Assembly (NCBI GenBank): GCA_025201375.1
Contig: JAIWZP010000001.1
Location: 620,001 to 684,000, forward strand
Reading direction: 5' to 3'
DNA from: Gongronella butleri
Lineage: Eukaryota; Mucoromycota; Mucoromycetes; Mucorales; Cunninghamellaceae
Length of the DNA stretch: 64,000 bases
Shown: positions 1 to 10,224 of the stretch, one piece after another
Numbering within the stretch: the first letter of the stretch is position 1
Layout: each line of letters starts with the position of its first letter
Notes under the pieces: model-generated
Told to the model about the DNA's origin: nothing
Seen by the model: only the letters and a program-made list of their open reading frames with translations
Databases searched by the model: none
Position numbers and translations under genes: made by a program

Positions 1-1
1 C

Positions 2-160
2 GAGCACGCCGACAATGACAAGCAGCCAAAGGCGACCACGCCTCTCGCGCACCTGCGTGATCGTTTTGAGCCCGCCGGAGCCGCAGACGCACACCCCGTC
101 GGCAAAAAGGTCAACACCAACAGCAATGTCGCCAGCCTAATCAGCCGATTCACCTCGTAA
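2..160 (+). CDS. C-terminal fragment of an unidentified protein (cut by window start)
   Basis: An open frame runs from the window edge to a TAA at 158-160 and encodes 52 residues that end in ASLISRFTS. The fragment is polar and charged, with no transmembrane segment or recognisable motif. Codons are GC-rich at third positions like the confirmed genes in the window, and the stop is followed at once by AT-rich sequence as in a 3' UTR. That supports a real terminal exon and not chance. The start and all upstream exons lie outside the window, so no function can be given. Confidence 0.5.
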   Translation, partial: EHADNDKQPKATTPLAHLRDRFEPAGAADAHPVGKKVNTNSNVASLISRFTS

Positions 161-493
161 AAACAAAAAGGACGGGCAATCTCTCTTCATTTAAAAAACA
201 GTATAATGCTAATTTTATGGTCATATCATTACTCTACACGTCTTTTTTTATTTTTCTTCCGAGTGTACAATTAAAAAAAAAAAAAAAAAAGAAACCCATT
301 GCTGCCAACATGGTTGCGAAAAAAAAAAAGAGGGCAAACAAGCGACAAAATCGAGGCAGGCGAGGGGGGTAAATGGCAAATTGAGCAAAAATTGGAAGCT
401 GTACTATACATAATGAAACAAAGTTGAGGGCAAAAATGGGCGCGATGCAAAAGTGGCGTGATGGCGGGTCGTTGGGGGCTGAGGGAAGGCGGA
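161..493. other. Short AT-rich intergenic gap between convergent 3' ends
   Basis: This holds the presumed 3' UTRs of the fragment at 2-160 (+) and of the small gene at 494-742 (-). It contains an 18-base A run near 272-290 and another A run near 320. I see no gene here; overlapping reading frames are homopolymer translations (Phe or Lys runs). Confidence 0.5.
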
Positions 494-742
494 TCATGAT
501 GAGCTTGTGGCGGTGACTTTTTCGTCTTCGTCGCTGGCCTTTGCACGGGCGTGCACAATCACCTGCTTTTCCTTGTATTTCCTTCGTGCCTCGAGGCGAG
601 CGGCCTTGTCGTTTTGGTCAAACGCAGGGCATGGGAAAAGCGTCGGCAGTGCCACCGTGACAACAGCTCCCGCCGCCACAACCACAAACAGGTTGGACGT
701 CAGCCGCTGCCGCTGCATATGATTCAAGGACTGGAGACGCAT
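494..742 (-). CDS. Small single-pass membrane protein, uncharacterised
   Basis: An uninterrupted frame of 82 codons, or 74 if the second Met at about 718 is used. An N-terminal basic stretch (MQRQRLTSN) precedes one hydrophobic helix (FVVVAAGAVVTVALPTLF), then CPAFD and a strongly charged tail rich in Lys, Arg and Glu ending in TATSSS. This layout (short basic N-terminus, one helix, charged tail) is typical of small mitochondrial inner-membrane proteins, but I cannot name a family. Composition matches coding DNA, while the flanks are AT-rich. I prefer the start inside the ORF because a polypyrimidine-rich stretch lies just upstream, and an upstream exon is possible. Function unknown. Confidence 0.5.
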   Translation of the reverse strand: MRLQSLNHMQRQRLTSNLFVVVAAGAVVTVALPTLFPCPAFDQNDKAARLEARRKYKEKQVIVHARAKASDEDEKVTATSSS

Positions 743-2160
743 TCAATTTTTTTTTTGGCGGGTGCGCTTGCTGAAAGAGAGAAGCAAGACAGAGAAAGAC
801 AAATCAAAAGAGTGGGGAGAGAACGGGGCGTGGGATTCGCAAAGCAACCAAAAGAAAAAAAAAAAAAAGAAAACCTGGTGCCGATCGACCTAGAGCATCA
901 ATCAAGACAAGGAAATAGAGAGAAAGAAAAGAAAAAAAGACATGTCAAAAGAAAAGAAAACATTTCATCTTTGGACCCCAGCGCAAATTGCAGGGCACCC
1001 AACCGACGGAGATTGGAATTCGCCGTGCCCAATTTAATCAGGACAATGTGATTCCAAATTTGGAAAGTCGATCCCTGTTGTTGGCTGGGCCAATGTGAGG
1101 CGTGTCGTGGCTACGACGGTTTCTCCACGCGTAGCCATCGTCAAGCGGCATTTTTAGACGCGATCGGTTATTCTTACAGTCTAAAACAAACATTTTGTGA
1201 TTCAACACATTCAAAGCACGCAATCAACTAGCCACCACACACTGGATTGGTAAAGACGGCGCCACGCTTTCGAATGAGCCCACCCACACATCTCTAGGAC
1301 GCGTAGATCGCGAGCACCAAGCCAAAATAAAATTTCGCCAAATTTCATGGATGACACCCTGGCGAATTTTCGAAAATCAAAAAGCGCGGACGGATCGCCA
1401 TGAAACTTGGAGGGTGGCAAGATCCCACCCGCCTCTTCTCTTATAATTATGGCGCGGCCACGCATCGTTATGACGGTCGGCGAGAAAATCGACAAAAGAA
1501 CATCAAAAACACCTCATTTTCAATTCAATGCTACAAAAGGACGACGTGCTTTTAGCGGCTTGAAATGATTATATCTCACGCATATCGATCGCGCGAACAC
1601 GTGGATGCTGACGAGCATTAAAAAAACGCGCTTTACGCGTGGATGGCGACGCGTTGAAACCATGTTTTTTAAAGTTGGTTTTTGACGCGTCAAAACTCCG
1701 GATCGATTACAATCACCGCATCGCGCAATGCATGCACATGGAACTTTGAATGAATGTCTCCGAGAAAATGTTGAGTTTTCAGCACTACCGCGTTTCGTCG
1801 TCGAAGGATAGGCATTTGAAACAATGGTCTCCAGCTCCCTAAATTGCCGTTTTCTCGCGATCCGCAAAGTGGAATTTCTTCAAATCTGCCTTGCTGTCAA
1901 GCTCTCGGCAGCGTCCATTCTCCCCTCAGCTTTGGTCTGAATCGACGAAAAATGATCAAAATCTTCACGGTCACGCTTGGCTGGCAGCGAAATTTCAAAC
2001 ACGCATTGCACACGTTACAGTGATTCGATTTTCCTCAAATTTAGGTCAGTTGTTCGTCATGAACATGAAGAGCAGCACACCAAGTTTGAGACCACAGAGT
2101 TGTGGTCTCGATGAGCAAGCCACCAAAAATTGATTTTGCACCAATTTTGCGTTTGTATGA
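743..2160. other. Intergenic spacer rich in ACGCGT-type motifs
   Basis: No credible gene. The left part (about 750-1000) is the purine-rich upstream region of the small gene at 494-742, with A runs near 855 and 935. From about 1040 on, the sequence contains repeated GACGCGT/ACGCGT elements (for example near 1300, 1620, 1640 and 1690). Frames such as 1520-1867 have unbiased codon use and no recognisable domain, so I leave them out. Confidence 0.4.
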
Positions 2161-2598
2161 GACAACACACGCTCTACGATTTACCCACAGGCATCGCCCA
2201 AAGAAGGTGCTCGTGTGGCTCTGCTTTCAACTGCAAAAACATGCGAGATGCTTGGGATGATGCGGTGCGTTTTGCTCAATTCTGACCTCGCCCATGTCGG
2301 CACTCGTGCAGATTGGTCTACACGCGCCCAAACTCTTTTTGTGTTTGGAGACAATCTTCGTGTCACGCGACGACAAGGAGAGTCAAAAAAAAATTAAAAA
2401 GCTAAAAATGGTAAATTGCGAGACTATGCGCATAGAATTGGCTGTTTTGAGATATGAAATGCGTAATATGGATTCCTAAGCGCGGTGCATTGCGGACTCG
2501 AGTGCTTTATTTCGAGAGAGGTGCGCGAAAAAGAGTATTGACTTTTTTATTTGCAAGGAAGGAAAGGGCCAACACGTCTATTTTATAAAGTATGGTCA

Positions 2599-4223
2599 TC
2601 ATTCGGTAAGGTATGTTTGCGACGTGATGTTCGCAGGCGGTGATGATTGGATCAACTCTTCGTAGAAGCCTTCATTCACCGAGTCTGACATGGAGAACGT
2701 GTGTGCGGGACCCCAATGCCTCGTGCCGTCGTCAGGTTTTGTGAGATTGGGGGCGTCAGACCGGTTTTTGCTTTGTGACGAGTTTTCCCCGCTAGAGAGT
2801 CGCGTTGGGCTCAAGATGGAGATACGCCTAGAGCAATTGGGGTCAAAAAGTGGCCCTCTAGGCGCGTCAAGTTGTTTTTTTTTTGCACGTCTTACTGTGT
2901 AGCGACAAAGAAAACCGCAACAGCAGCGGTATATGACGGCGCAAATTGGTAGAGTGCCATAAGGACGACGTCCAGGCGAGCGCTGGACGCGGTGGGCTGG
3001 TGGTATGTTGTATTTTCAACGACAAGATTAATCACGTCAACCAGAGCAAAAACAATAAAGACGGGTGTTACACCGATTACGAGAAGATACATCTAGCAAA
3101 GGGTCATTGGAGTGCGATCAGTATCTTTTGACACGATTTTTTGCAACACTTACTCTGCGGATCAGACTGGTGGCGCGGTGTGCCTGGATGGAATAGGCAT
3201 TGAGGCCGCTGCGATGCCTTTTCACGACGCGAACCGCACGCGAATTGAACACCGTCATGACCAGAGAGATGTGCGTTGAGTAGAGGATAAAAAACGTCAA
3301 TCGCACAGTCTCTAGAGTGTAGGCAGTACGAGAATCGCCAAGCTGCGCTAACACGGCCTGCGGCACCCACACCGGAATAACAGTCGCCGGCAAAAAAATA
3401 CTGAGAAAGGCAAAACGCCTTAGCGCCCTTGGAGAAATCCACGGAATAACAAGATGGTATTGATCCTACCCAAAGATTCAAATTAGTTTCACCAAAAATC
3501 AGAATTATTACACTTTTTACCGGTTTAAAGATGAACAATGCTGCAAAAACCGCAACAGCCTATGTAAAAAGATACGCGGGATTAAAAAATGCGTGTGTCA
3601 AATTGGATGGCTAATGGTTTACAATGCCCGTGCCGCCAATGTCCACAACAATATTAAAGAGGCCTGCATCAGCAATAAAAAGTGATGAGATTGGTTAAAC
3701 GCGACCCTGGCGCACTTACAGACTCGAAACGCGGCATTAGGATAAGCATCAACATGAAGCACGATGCAGTGGATCGATTTTGCTAGAAAAAGAGACTCGC
3801 CATCAGCTGAAATCATACAAAAAGAAAAAAAAAGGGGGTAAACGCGCTAATCTTACCAATGCAAAAGAAAAAAACAGTGAACATCACTGATTCTGTCAAC
3901 CGGGGAAAGACATTCCCTTGTTCATCTCTGTCAAAGACCGAATGGCCAAGGTGCACAAGTCGATAAAAAATCAAAACACCGCCTTCAGAGAGAAAAAAAA
4001 ACAAGAAAAGAAAAGCAAAGTAAATCCTCCTTTTTTTGGACAAAAAAAAATCAAGACTGCGAAACTCACTGACGCACGCAGCAAGGAGCATCGTGACTAG
4101 GCATACAATGTTGATGATTTTGTAATCGGCCTCGTATAAGCAGCCTGTGATTGTGTATCGCCAATTGCAGTAGCAGCTGCCGTCCGGCATGCATGTCAAT
4201 AGAAAAGGGGACTCGCCATCCAT
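2599..4223 (-). CDS. Orphan multi-pass (about 7-TM) membrane protein, paralog A
   Basis: Eight exons: 4223-4070, 3982-3857, 3806-3720, 3663-3623, 3559-3521, 3465-3154, 3092-2896 and 2827-2599. They sum to 1185 nt, or 394 residues. All donors are GT and all acceptors AG, and the frame is unbroken. The N-terminus starts MDGESPFL and has a Cys cluster (CMPDGSCYC). Six to eight hydrophobic segments follow, with a basic loop VKRHRSGLNA after residue about 225 and a hydrophilic tail from about residue 320 containing HWGPAHTFSMSDS. The architecture resembles a receptor-like seven-helix protein, but I recognise no named family. The paralog at 6457-8068 has the same exon structure. An AATAAA signal lies downstream on the minus strand near 2545. 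The start is chosen because MDGES begins the conserved block in both copies. Confidence 0.75.
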
Positions 4224-4859
4224 GGGGATTGTCCGAAAAAAAAAGGGACGAGAGAGCAAAGCAAAAAGAGACTATCAAAAACGCTTTGAGAAAAAAGGGC
4301 CAATTTGTTCATTTTCAACTGGTGTTACTGTACAAATTTTGAGGGGATCTGCGCGACAATGGCTTGTCATACGCGACGTTACCATCATCAGATCTGCTCT
4401 GAGAGAGATGGCTCTTGCATCCCCATATCTATGCGTGAACTAGCGTCAAATGGATCACAAATCATTGGTAGAAAGTGCTCTTTTCCCTTTTTTCATGATT
4501 CCCTCTGAGCCACTAGAACGGGACAGAGGGCAAGAGTTCCCAAAGATGAGGCTGCGAATTGTATTTTATGTGGCAAAGTTCATAATTGGTCCTTTTCAAG
4601 CAAGGTTTTCTGTTTTTAGACTTTGTGGCACTTTTGCTAGCTCTTTTGAGCACCCGCCTCACCAAATGGTTTGCAAATTCTGCCATTACATGAACAAAAC
4701 GAAGCAATGGTGGCCCTTTTTTCTGGATTGGATAGCATAAAGACAGTTTTTAAAAAGGTAAAAAAATGCTACAGGCAAGCAAAAAGGAAAGAAACAAGGA
4801 AATCCATAAACAGGATAAAGAGGGTGAAACGCGCCACGTGACGCGCTTTGAGGAACGCG
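4224..4859. other. Spacer upstream of paralog A
   Basis: This matches 8069-8766 of the other duplication copy in patches, for example ATCATCAGATCTGCTC near 4385 and 8250. It is the likely promoter region of the membrane protein gene plus the 3' flank of the decayed alpha-2 copy. An ATGATGG followed by GTAACG/GTAGCG is conserved between copies at about 4390 and 8255. It could be a non-coding first-exon donor, but I find no matching acceptor. Confidence 0.35.
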
Positions 4860-5160
4860 TCTTTGCGCGATGTTGGCCAAAACAGGCTCGAAAGTTGTTA
4901 GAAACAGGGGGCGATTTGCGCTCACGGCCCTGCACCTCCACTGTGCTCTCGCCAATGACATTTGAAAGTTCACATGAGCAGCATGAATAAAAAAACAAGA
5001 GAGAATGAGTCTCTTTTACGTGACTTGCCGCGAGCATTGTGGCAAGTAAAAGCGTGTTTCGTTTCCTTGTGAAGATTGAGATGTACATAGCGTCATAGAG
5101 CCTCATCTCCTTGTGGCATCTGCTAAAGAGAAAAAAAAAAGCGATCAGCAAGGCAAATTG

Positions 5161-5191
<31 letters not shown>

Positions 5192-5345
5192 GCGACTATT
5201 TTTTCCAAGTGATTTTTGCATTGATCATATTTTTGCCAGTGGCGCTTCTGCAATGCAATTCTGGGAGATCCACTTTGTATATCCTCGGGCCATCATCATC
5301 ATCGTCAAAACAGAAATTCATCATCAAAGGTTGCCCTTCTTTGGA
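4860..5345 (-). pseudogene. Decayed copy of proteasome subunit alpha-2 (exons 3-5)
   Basis: The segment aligns with exons 5, 4 and 3 of the intact alpha-2 gene (8767-9338) in the same order, including the intron A-run. Shared blocks include GCGATGTTGGCCAAA at the C-terminal codons, CTCCACTGTGCTCTCGCC (exon 5), CTCATCTCCTTGT near 5100 (exon 4) and TTTGCATTGATCAT near 5215 (exon 3). The stop codon is changed to a sense codon, about 25 bp of exon 5 are missing, the rest of that exon is scrambled, and the frame is broken repeatedly. It cannot encode a proteasome subunit. The state of exons 1 and 2 is unclear (see 5346-5855). Confidence 0.75.
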
Positions 5346-5855
5346 AAATTCGTGAAAATCGTGATTGCTCTCCATCCAGCGACTGCAGAGATTTCAGGGA
5401 CAGGCTCATTTGAACGAGAAACGTTGGTAGAGCGGGATCAAAGAGCGTGCTTTCTGTAAATTCTGGATTCATGACAAAAGACCAAAATGCAATGAAAGCG
5501 ACCTGATCACGAATTTCTCTGCAGAAACGCGAGATAATTAAACGCATTGCGCGAGATCCATCACACGACGATGTAATTTGCCGTCTGTCAAAGCATTGGC
5601 CTTGATTGGGCAAGGCCAGCTTGGCGAAGGTGCGAGTAAATCACAAAAAAAAAAAAAAAAACGTAACAAGGGGGTCACGTGCACCTTTTACTTGCCATGG
5701 AGTTAGTGCCCAGTGGCTTACCATTGCAATTAGTCCACGGTGCACACAGCTTCCAAAAGATATAGCACGCCTTGCATTTAAAGCGATCAATTATCAACGT
5801 GATTCAAAAAAAGAAAAAAAGGGGCAAAGCCCTCTCTCACACAATGCACGGCGCG
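5346..5855. other. Probable remnant of the 5' half of the alpha-2 copy, too diverged to align
   Basis: The distance from the end of the recognisable exon 3 relic to the start of copy B (about 510 bp) is close to the distance from exon 3 to the start codon in the intact gene (about 570 bp). That suggests the duplicated unit originally included the whole gene. I cannot align exons 1 and 2 by eye with confidence. There is an 18-base A run near 5645 and no intact gene. Confidence 0.3.
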
Positions 5856-6456
5856 CTCTTTCATTTACTCACAGGCGTCGCACAAAGGGGTAGTTCATGA
5901 GGCTCTGTTTGCACTTTCAGAAACAAAACATCGCGCGAGATGCTTGGTACGACGCGGGGTATTTTGCTCGTTTCTGGCAACGCCCATGTCAGCAATCGTG
6001 CAGATTGGTCCACACGCACCGAAACTTTGTTTTTGTCCTTTGTGACAATCTTTGGTGTCACCCGGCGACGAAGAGAGTCAAAAAAAAAAAAAAAAAAAAA
6101 AGAAAAAAAAAGCCCAAAGTAGCAAAATTTCGGCATGGGGCGCCTTGAATTGGCTTAAATCCGAAATGCGCATATGCGTTCCTAAATCGCAGGAGTCGCG
6201 TCGTGCCAAGGAAAAGACATCCATCGGGCGCGTCACACGTTGATCGTCGCGGCAAACAATGAGTGCATCACCCGTGGCACAAAAAAGTGGTGAGTCAGCA
6301 ACGATAGCGATAAACAAAAAGCGACAAGGCAAGCTTGGCGCATTGCGGACGCGGGTACTTTATTTCGAGAGAGGTGCGTGAGATAGGGTATTGCTATTTT
6401 TTTTTTTTTTGCAAGAAGGCAAAAAGGTCAACATGTCTACTTTATAAATATGGCCG

Positions 6457-8068
6457 TCATTCGGTAAGGTGCGTTTGAGACGTGAAGTTCGCAGGCGATG
6501 GCGCTTGGATCAATTCTTCGTAGAAGCCTTCAGGCACGGAATCAGACATGGAGAACGTGTGCGCGGGGCCCCAATGCGTCGTGTCGTCGTCAGGTTTCGT
6601 GCGATCGGCGGCATCAGGACGCCTGTTGCTTCCCGACGTGTCTTCCTCGCTGGAGAGACGTGCAGGGTCCAAAAGTGACGAACGTCTAGAGGAATTGGAT
6701 CAAAAAAGGAGGCGGGTCAAGGCGAGTCATGTCATTTTTTGACCATTCTTACTGCGTAGCAAGGAAAAAACACGCGACGCCAGCGGCATAAGACGGCGCA
6801 AATTGGTAAAAGGCCATAAAAATGGGGTCAAAACGTGAATTGGACGCGTTGGGCTGGTGGTACGACGTGTTTTCAATGACGACGGTAAACGAATCAACAA
6901 GAGCATAAATGGCGAGCGCGGGTGCTGCGGAATAGGATAAAAGATAAATCTGGAGGGCAAAAGGGAGAGGGATGTGAGCGCGTCAGATACGTGTTTTGCA
7001 ACGCTTCTTACTCTACGGATCAGCTCGGATGCGCGATGTGCCTGGATGGAATTGGCATTGAGGCCGCTGCGATGCCTTTTGACGAGGCGCGTGGTGCGCC
7101 AACATAACATTGCAATGTACAGAGATATGCGCGAAGTGTAAATGACCCAGATGATCAGCCGCACCGTTTCAAGAATGTATGCAATGCGCAAGTCGCCAAT
7201 TTGCGCGTAAACGGCCTGCGGCACGAAAATGACCGTGGCAATCACCGGCGCGCAAATATTGAACAAGGCTAAAATTTTCAGTGCCCTCGGCGAGATCCAC
7301 GGAATTACAAGATGGTATTGATTCTACCAAACAATCGTGTCAATCGCACTCAAAATCTCGAAAATCACATTTTTTACCGGGTTCACAATATGCATCGCTG
7401 CAAATGTCGCAACGGCCTATTGTAAAAAAAGTACATGAGAATGAGTCCGCATGAAAAGAACTTCAATCGATGACTATTTTTACGATGCCCACGACGCCAA
7501 CGGCATAAACAATATTAAAGAGGCCTGCATCAGCAAGAAAAGTGATGAGATTGTTTAAAGAAACGCGATGTGCGCGCACTTACAGATACGAAACGCGACA
7601 TTAGGATAGGCATCAACATGAAGCACGATGCAATGGATCGTCTTTGCTAGAAAAAGAGATTCGCCATCAGCTGAAATCATACAAAAATGGAAAATGCGCT
7701 AATCTTTTACCAATGCAGAAGAAAAAAACAGCGAGTGCAACTGATTCCGTCATTCGGGGAAAGATCTTCCCTTGCTCGTCTCTGCCGTAAATCGTATGGC
7801 CAAGGCGAGCAAGGCGAAAATAAAGCAAAACACCACCTTTTAACAAAAAAAATAAGTGTCAATTTCCTTGATTTTTTTTGGGGGGGGGGTGGAGGAAAAG
7901 CGTGAACTACTCACTAACGCAGCCAGCAAGGAGCACGGTGACCAGGCACACAATGTTGATGATTTTGTAATCGGCCTCGTAAAAGCAGCCTGTGATTGTG
8001 TATCGCCAATTGCAGTAGCAGCCGCCGTCCGGCGTGCAATTCAGTAGAAAAGGGGACTCGCCATCCAT
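6457..8068 (-). CDS. Orphan multi-pass (about 7-TM) membrane protein, paralog B
   Basis: Same eight-exon structure and intron phases as paralog A. It starts at MDGESPFL (8068), the first donor follows position 7915, and it ends with TGA at 6457-6459. Every exon is open and most differences from A are synonymous or conservative, which suggests both copies are under selection. Shared features are the N-terminal Cys cluster (CTPDGGCYC), hydrophobic segments, the loop VKRHRSGLNANS, the YHQPNASNS loop and the tail HWGPAHTFSMSDS. Intron 5 is only about 54 nt and ends in TAG, which reads as an in-frame stop if the intron is missed. The position next to proteasome alpha-2 is the ancestral arrangement. 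Function unknown. Confidence 0.75.
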
Positions 8069-8766
8069 GGGGATGTCCGAAAAAGTGATGCAAAACAAGA
8101 AGAAAGGCGCCAAAGTAGGCCGTCTGTCACGGTGTGGGATCAAAAACCCCTTTGAGAGAGAGCCAATTTGTCATTTCACCAGGTGTGTGACCAGTTTCTT
8201 GTGTTCAGCGTGGATCTGCGCGACAATGGCTTGTCATACGCGGCGCTACCATCATCAGATCTGCTCCGAGGGTGACGGCGCTCCCACAGCCTCATTCCTT
8301 TGAGTGTGCACGGGCGGCAATGGATCACAAATCATTGGAAGAAGGTGCTTTTTCTTTTTTTTTACTTTTCCCACTTGAGTCGCCAGAACGGAACAGAAGC
8401 ATGATTTGCCGAAATTGGGGCTGCGCATGGTACCAGCAAAAAGTTTATAATTGGTCCTTTTCCCCCTTATGGCATCAAAGTTTTCTGTGTGCCTCTTGTA
8501 GCAGACTCTCCCCATACTGTTTCCAGCATCTGGTCCTTTGTCCGACGGTGTCACCAGATACTTTTGCCAATTTCGCCATTGGCATGAAGCCAAAAGGAAA
8601 CGACGATGGCCATTTTTCCAGATTGGGTGATGGCAGAAAAGATGTTTTTATAAAAAAAAGGTAAAAAAAAAGCTACAGACAAGCAAATGGGAAAAGAGGG
8701 AAATTCACAAACAACACAGGGGAAGACCGCAAGCGCCACGTGACGCGGTTGCATGACGCGTTTCCT
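8069..8766. other. Spacer between alpha-2 stop and paralog B start
   Basis: About 700 bp that serve as the 3' flank of alpha-2 and the promoter region of paralog B, both read leftward. It shares patches with 4224-4859 of copy A. No gene is seen. Confidence 0.35.
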
Positions 8767-9127
8767 TTACGCGATGTTGGCCAAATAATCGCGGACCTCG
8801 TTCAATGACAATTTCCTAAACACAGGCGACGACTTGCGCTCGCCGCCGTGTGCCTCCACTGTGCTCTCGCCAATGATGCCAATCTCTAGGCTGTTCTCTG
8901 TCATTTGGCCCTCGAACCCTTCCTTGAGCTGCATAAATCAAAGAAAAAAAAGAAAAAAATATCAAAATGAGCGTGATTCACATGACTTTTTAGCGCGCAT
9001 GGTGCCAGAACGAACGCAATTGCCCGATTCTTACGGTAAGGATCGCGGTGTGCACGGCGTCTTCCAGTTCCATCTCCTCGTTGTATCTGCAAAATAAAGA
9101 GAAAAAGACGGTCAGAAGGGATTTTGG

Positions 9128-9162
<35 letters not shown>

Positions 9163-9908
9163 GCGAGTAGCAAACTTACCGCTTTTCCAAAAAGGTCTTT
9201 GCATTGATCATGTTCTTGCCAATGGCGCTGGCCTTCCAGGCCCAGTAGGAGCCTGAGGGATCCACTTGGTATAAGCTCGGGCCATCGACGTCGTCAAAAC
9301 CGGCAATCAGCAGCGACACGCCAAATGGACGCACACCACTAAGATAACAGAACAAAAAAAGGGGTGTTCATCGCGATGCAATCGAACATAAAAAGGGCGA
9401 ATTGCGTGTACAATGCGCAAAATTGGCTGCGAAAACATTCTTTTTGCTCTTTTTTTGTGTTTTTACCCGCTCTGAGTATATTCCTGCATGACGCTCGCGA
9501 CTTCCTGGACGAGGATGCGCGTGGGGGGCTCCTCCATGTACACGCGCTTGTACGCCTGGGCGGCCTTGCGCGCCTTGGTGACCAACACGCGGAAATCAGG
9601 GCCCATGCCCGAATAAACCATGCCGATATTCGAGCACACCATGGCCACCTTTTCGAGCGTCGAGTCGTCCACGAGGCTAGACGCGGGCTTCTTTTCGGTG
9701 GCAATAACAATGCCATTGTTGGCTAAAAAAGAAAAAAAAAACACAACTTTAGCAAGATGGAACGCCATGGTTGTGCCTGATGGCTGCTCGTACCCTTGAT
9801 GCCAACGCTGGTCACGCCCTGCATCACCACATTCAATGCATATTCAATCTGCACAAGCTTGCCGGATGGTGAGAAAGTCGTCAACGAGAAGCTGTATCGA
9901 TCAGCCAT
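8767..9908 (-). CDS. PRE8: 20S proteasome subunit alpha type-2
   Basis: Five exons: 9908-9794, 9722-9467, 9338-9180, 9086-9035 and 8928-8767. They sum to 744 nt, or 247 residues, normal for this subunit. The N-terminus [18 protein letters not shown] followed by QIEYAL is the proteasome alpha-subunit signature, the helix that gates the 20S core. [13 protein letters not shown] and the C-terminus VRDYLANIA are typical of alpha-2. The product is a structural alpha-ring subunit with no catalytic threonine. One odd feature is an insertion before the C-terminus ([14 protein letters not shown]) between the usual EIGI strand and the FRKL segment. Intron 3 holds a 29-base A run on the plus strand. The gene is single-copy and functional in this window, because the tandem copy at 4860-5345 is dead. 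Confidence 0.95.
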
Positions 9909-10224
9909 GATTTTTTTTTCTTGTCGTTTGAAAGAAAAAAAAAAAAAGAAAAAAGAGGGTTGCGCGTCCCTTTCAAAAAAAAAATACAAAGGTGTACGTC
10001 ATTCCAAACTCCGCCCGCCATTGGCATCCAAGGCGCTCGCGTGCAAAAAGCGGCCCCTTTTTCACAAAAAAAAAAAAAAAAAGCACCCCCGAGCGCGACA
10101 CGCGTCCCTTTTTCGTTTCTGGATTGCTTTATGACACACAGACAACAGGTATACAGTGAAAAAAAGAAAGGGGGCTATCTACAGGAGGCACTCGAGTAAA
10201 AAAAGAAAAAACAAAAAAAAAGGT
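9909..10224. other. Promoter region of PRE8
   Basis: A 316-bp gap holding the upstream region of the proteasome gene and the 3' UTR of the next leftward gene. It contains several A runs (near 9940, 9980 and 10068). No gene is seen. Confidence 0.4.

Larger units (their letters stand above)
2160..5855. repeat. Tandem segmental duplication, left copy (A)
   Basis: This segment aligns by eye with 5856-9908 in the same order and orientation. The shared order is: a downstream block starting with a TTTACYCACAGGC junction (about 2180 and 5870), the eight-exon membrane protein gene, its upstream region (for example ATGGATCACAAATCATTGG at 4449 and 8321), and the proteasome alpha-2 gene. In this copy alpha-2 is degenerate. 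Exons align better than introns and spacers, so the duplication is old. Exact borders are approximate because the flanks have diverged. Confidence 0.75.
5856..9908. repeat. Tandem segmental duplication, right copy (B)
   Basis: The direct repeat partner of 2160-5855, containing the intact membrane protein paralog B and the intact proteasome alpha-2 gene. The block at about 5870-6075, downstream of the membrane gene, aligns with 2180-2390 (for example TCGTGCAGATTGGTC in both). Insertions here include long A runs (6078-6099, 9130-9158). Confidence 0.75.

Noticed and set aside
1520..1867. A 115-codon minus-strand frame in the left spacer
   Set aside because: Composition and codon use are unlike the confirmed genes, no motif is seen, and it is full of ACGCGT blocks.
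2181..2479. Frames downstream of both membrane protein copies (also 5861-6136) that look faintly similar between copies
   Set aside because: The similarity comes from the tandem duplication. Indels break the frame between copies on both strands, so it is not conserved as protein.
7315..7378. Apparent in-frame TAG stop in membrane paralog B
   Set aside because: Comparison with copy A shows a 54-55 nt intron (GTAAAAA to TAG) at the same place in both copies, so the TAG is a splice acceptor and not a nonsense mutation.
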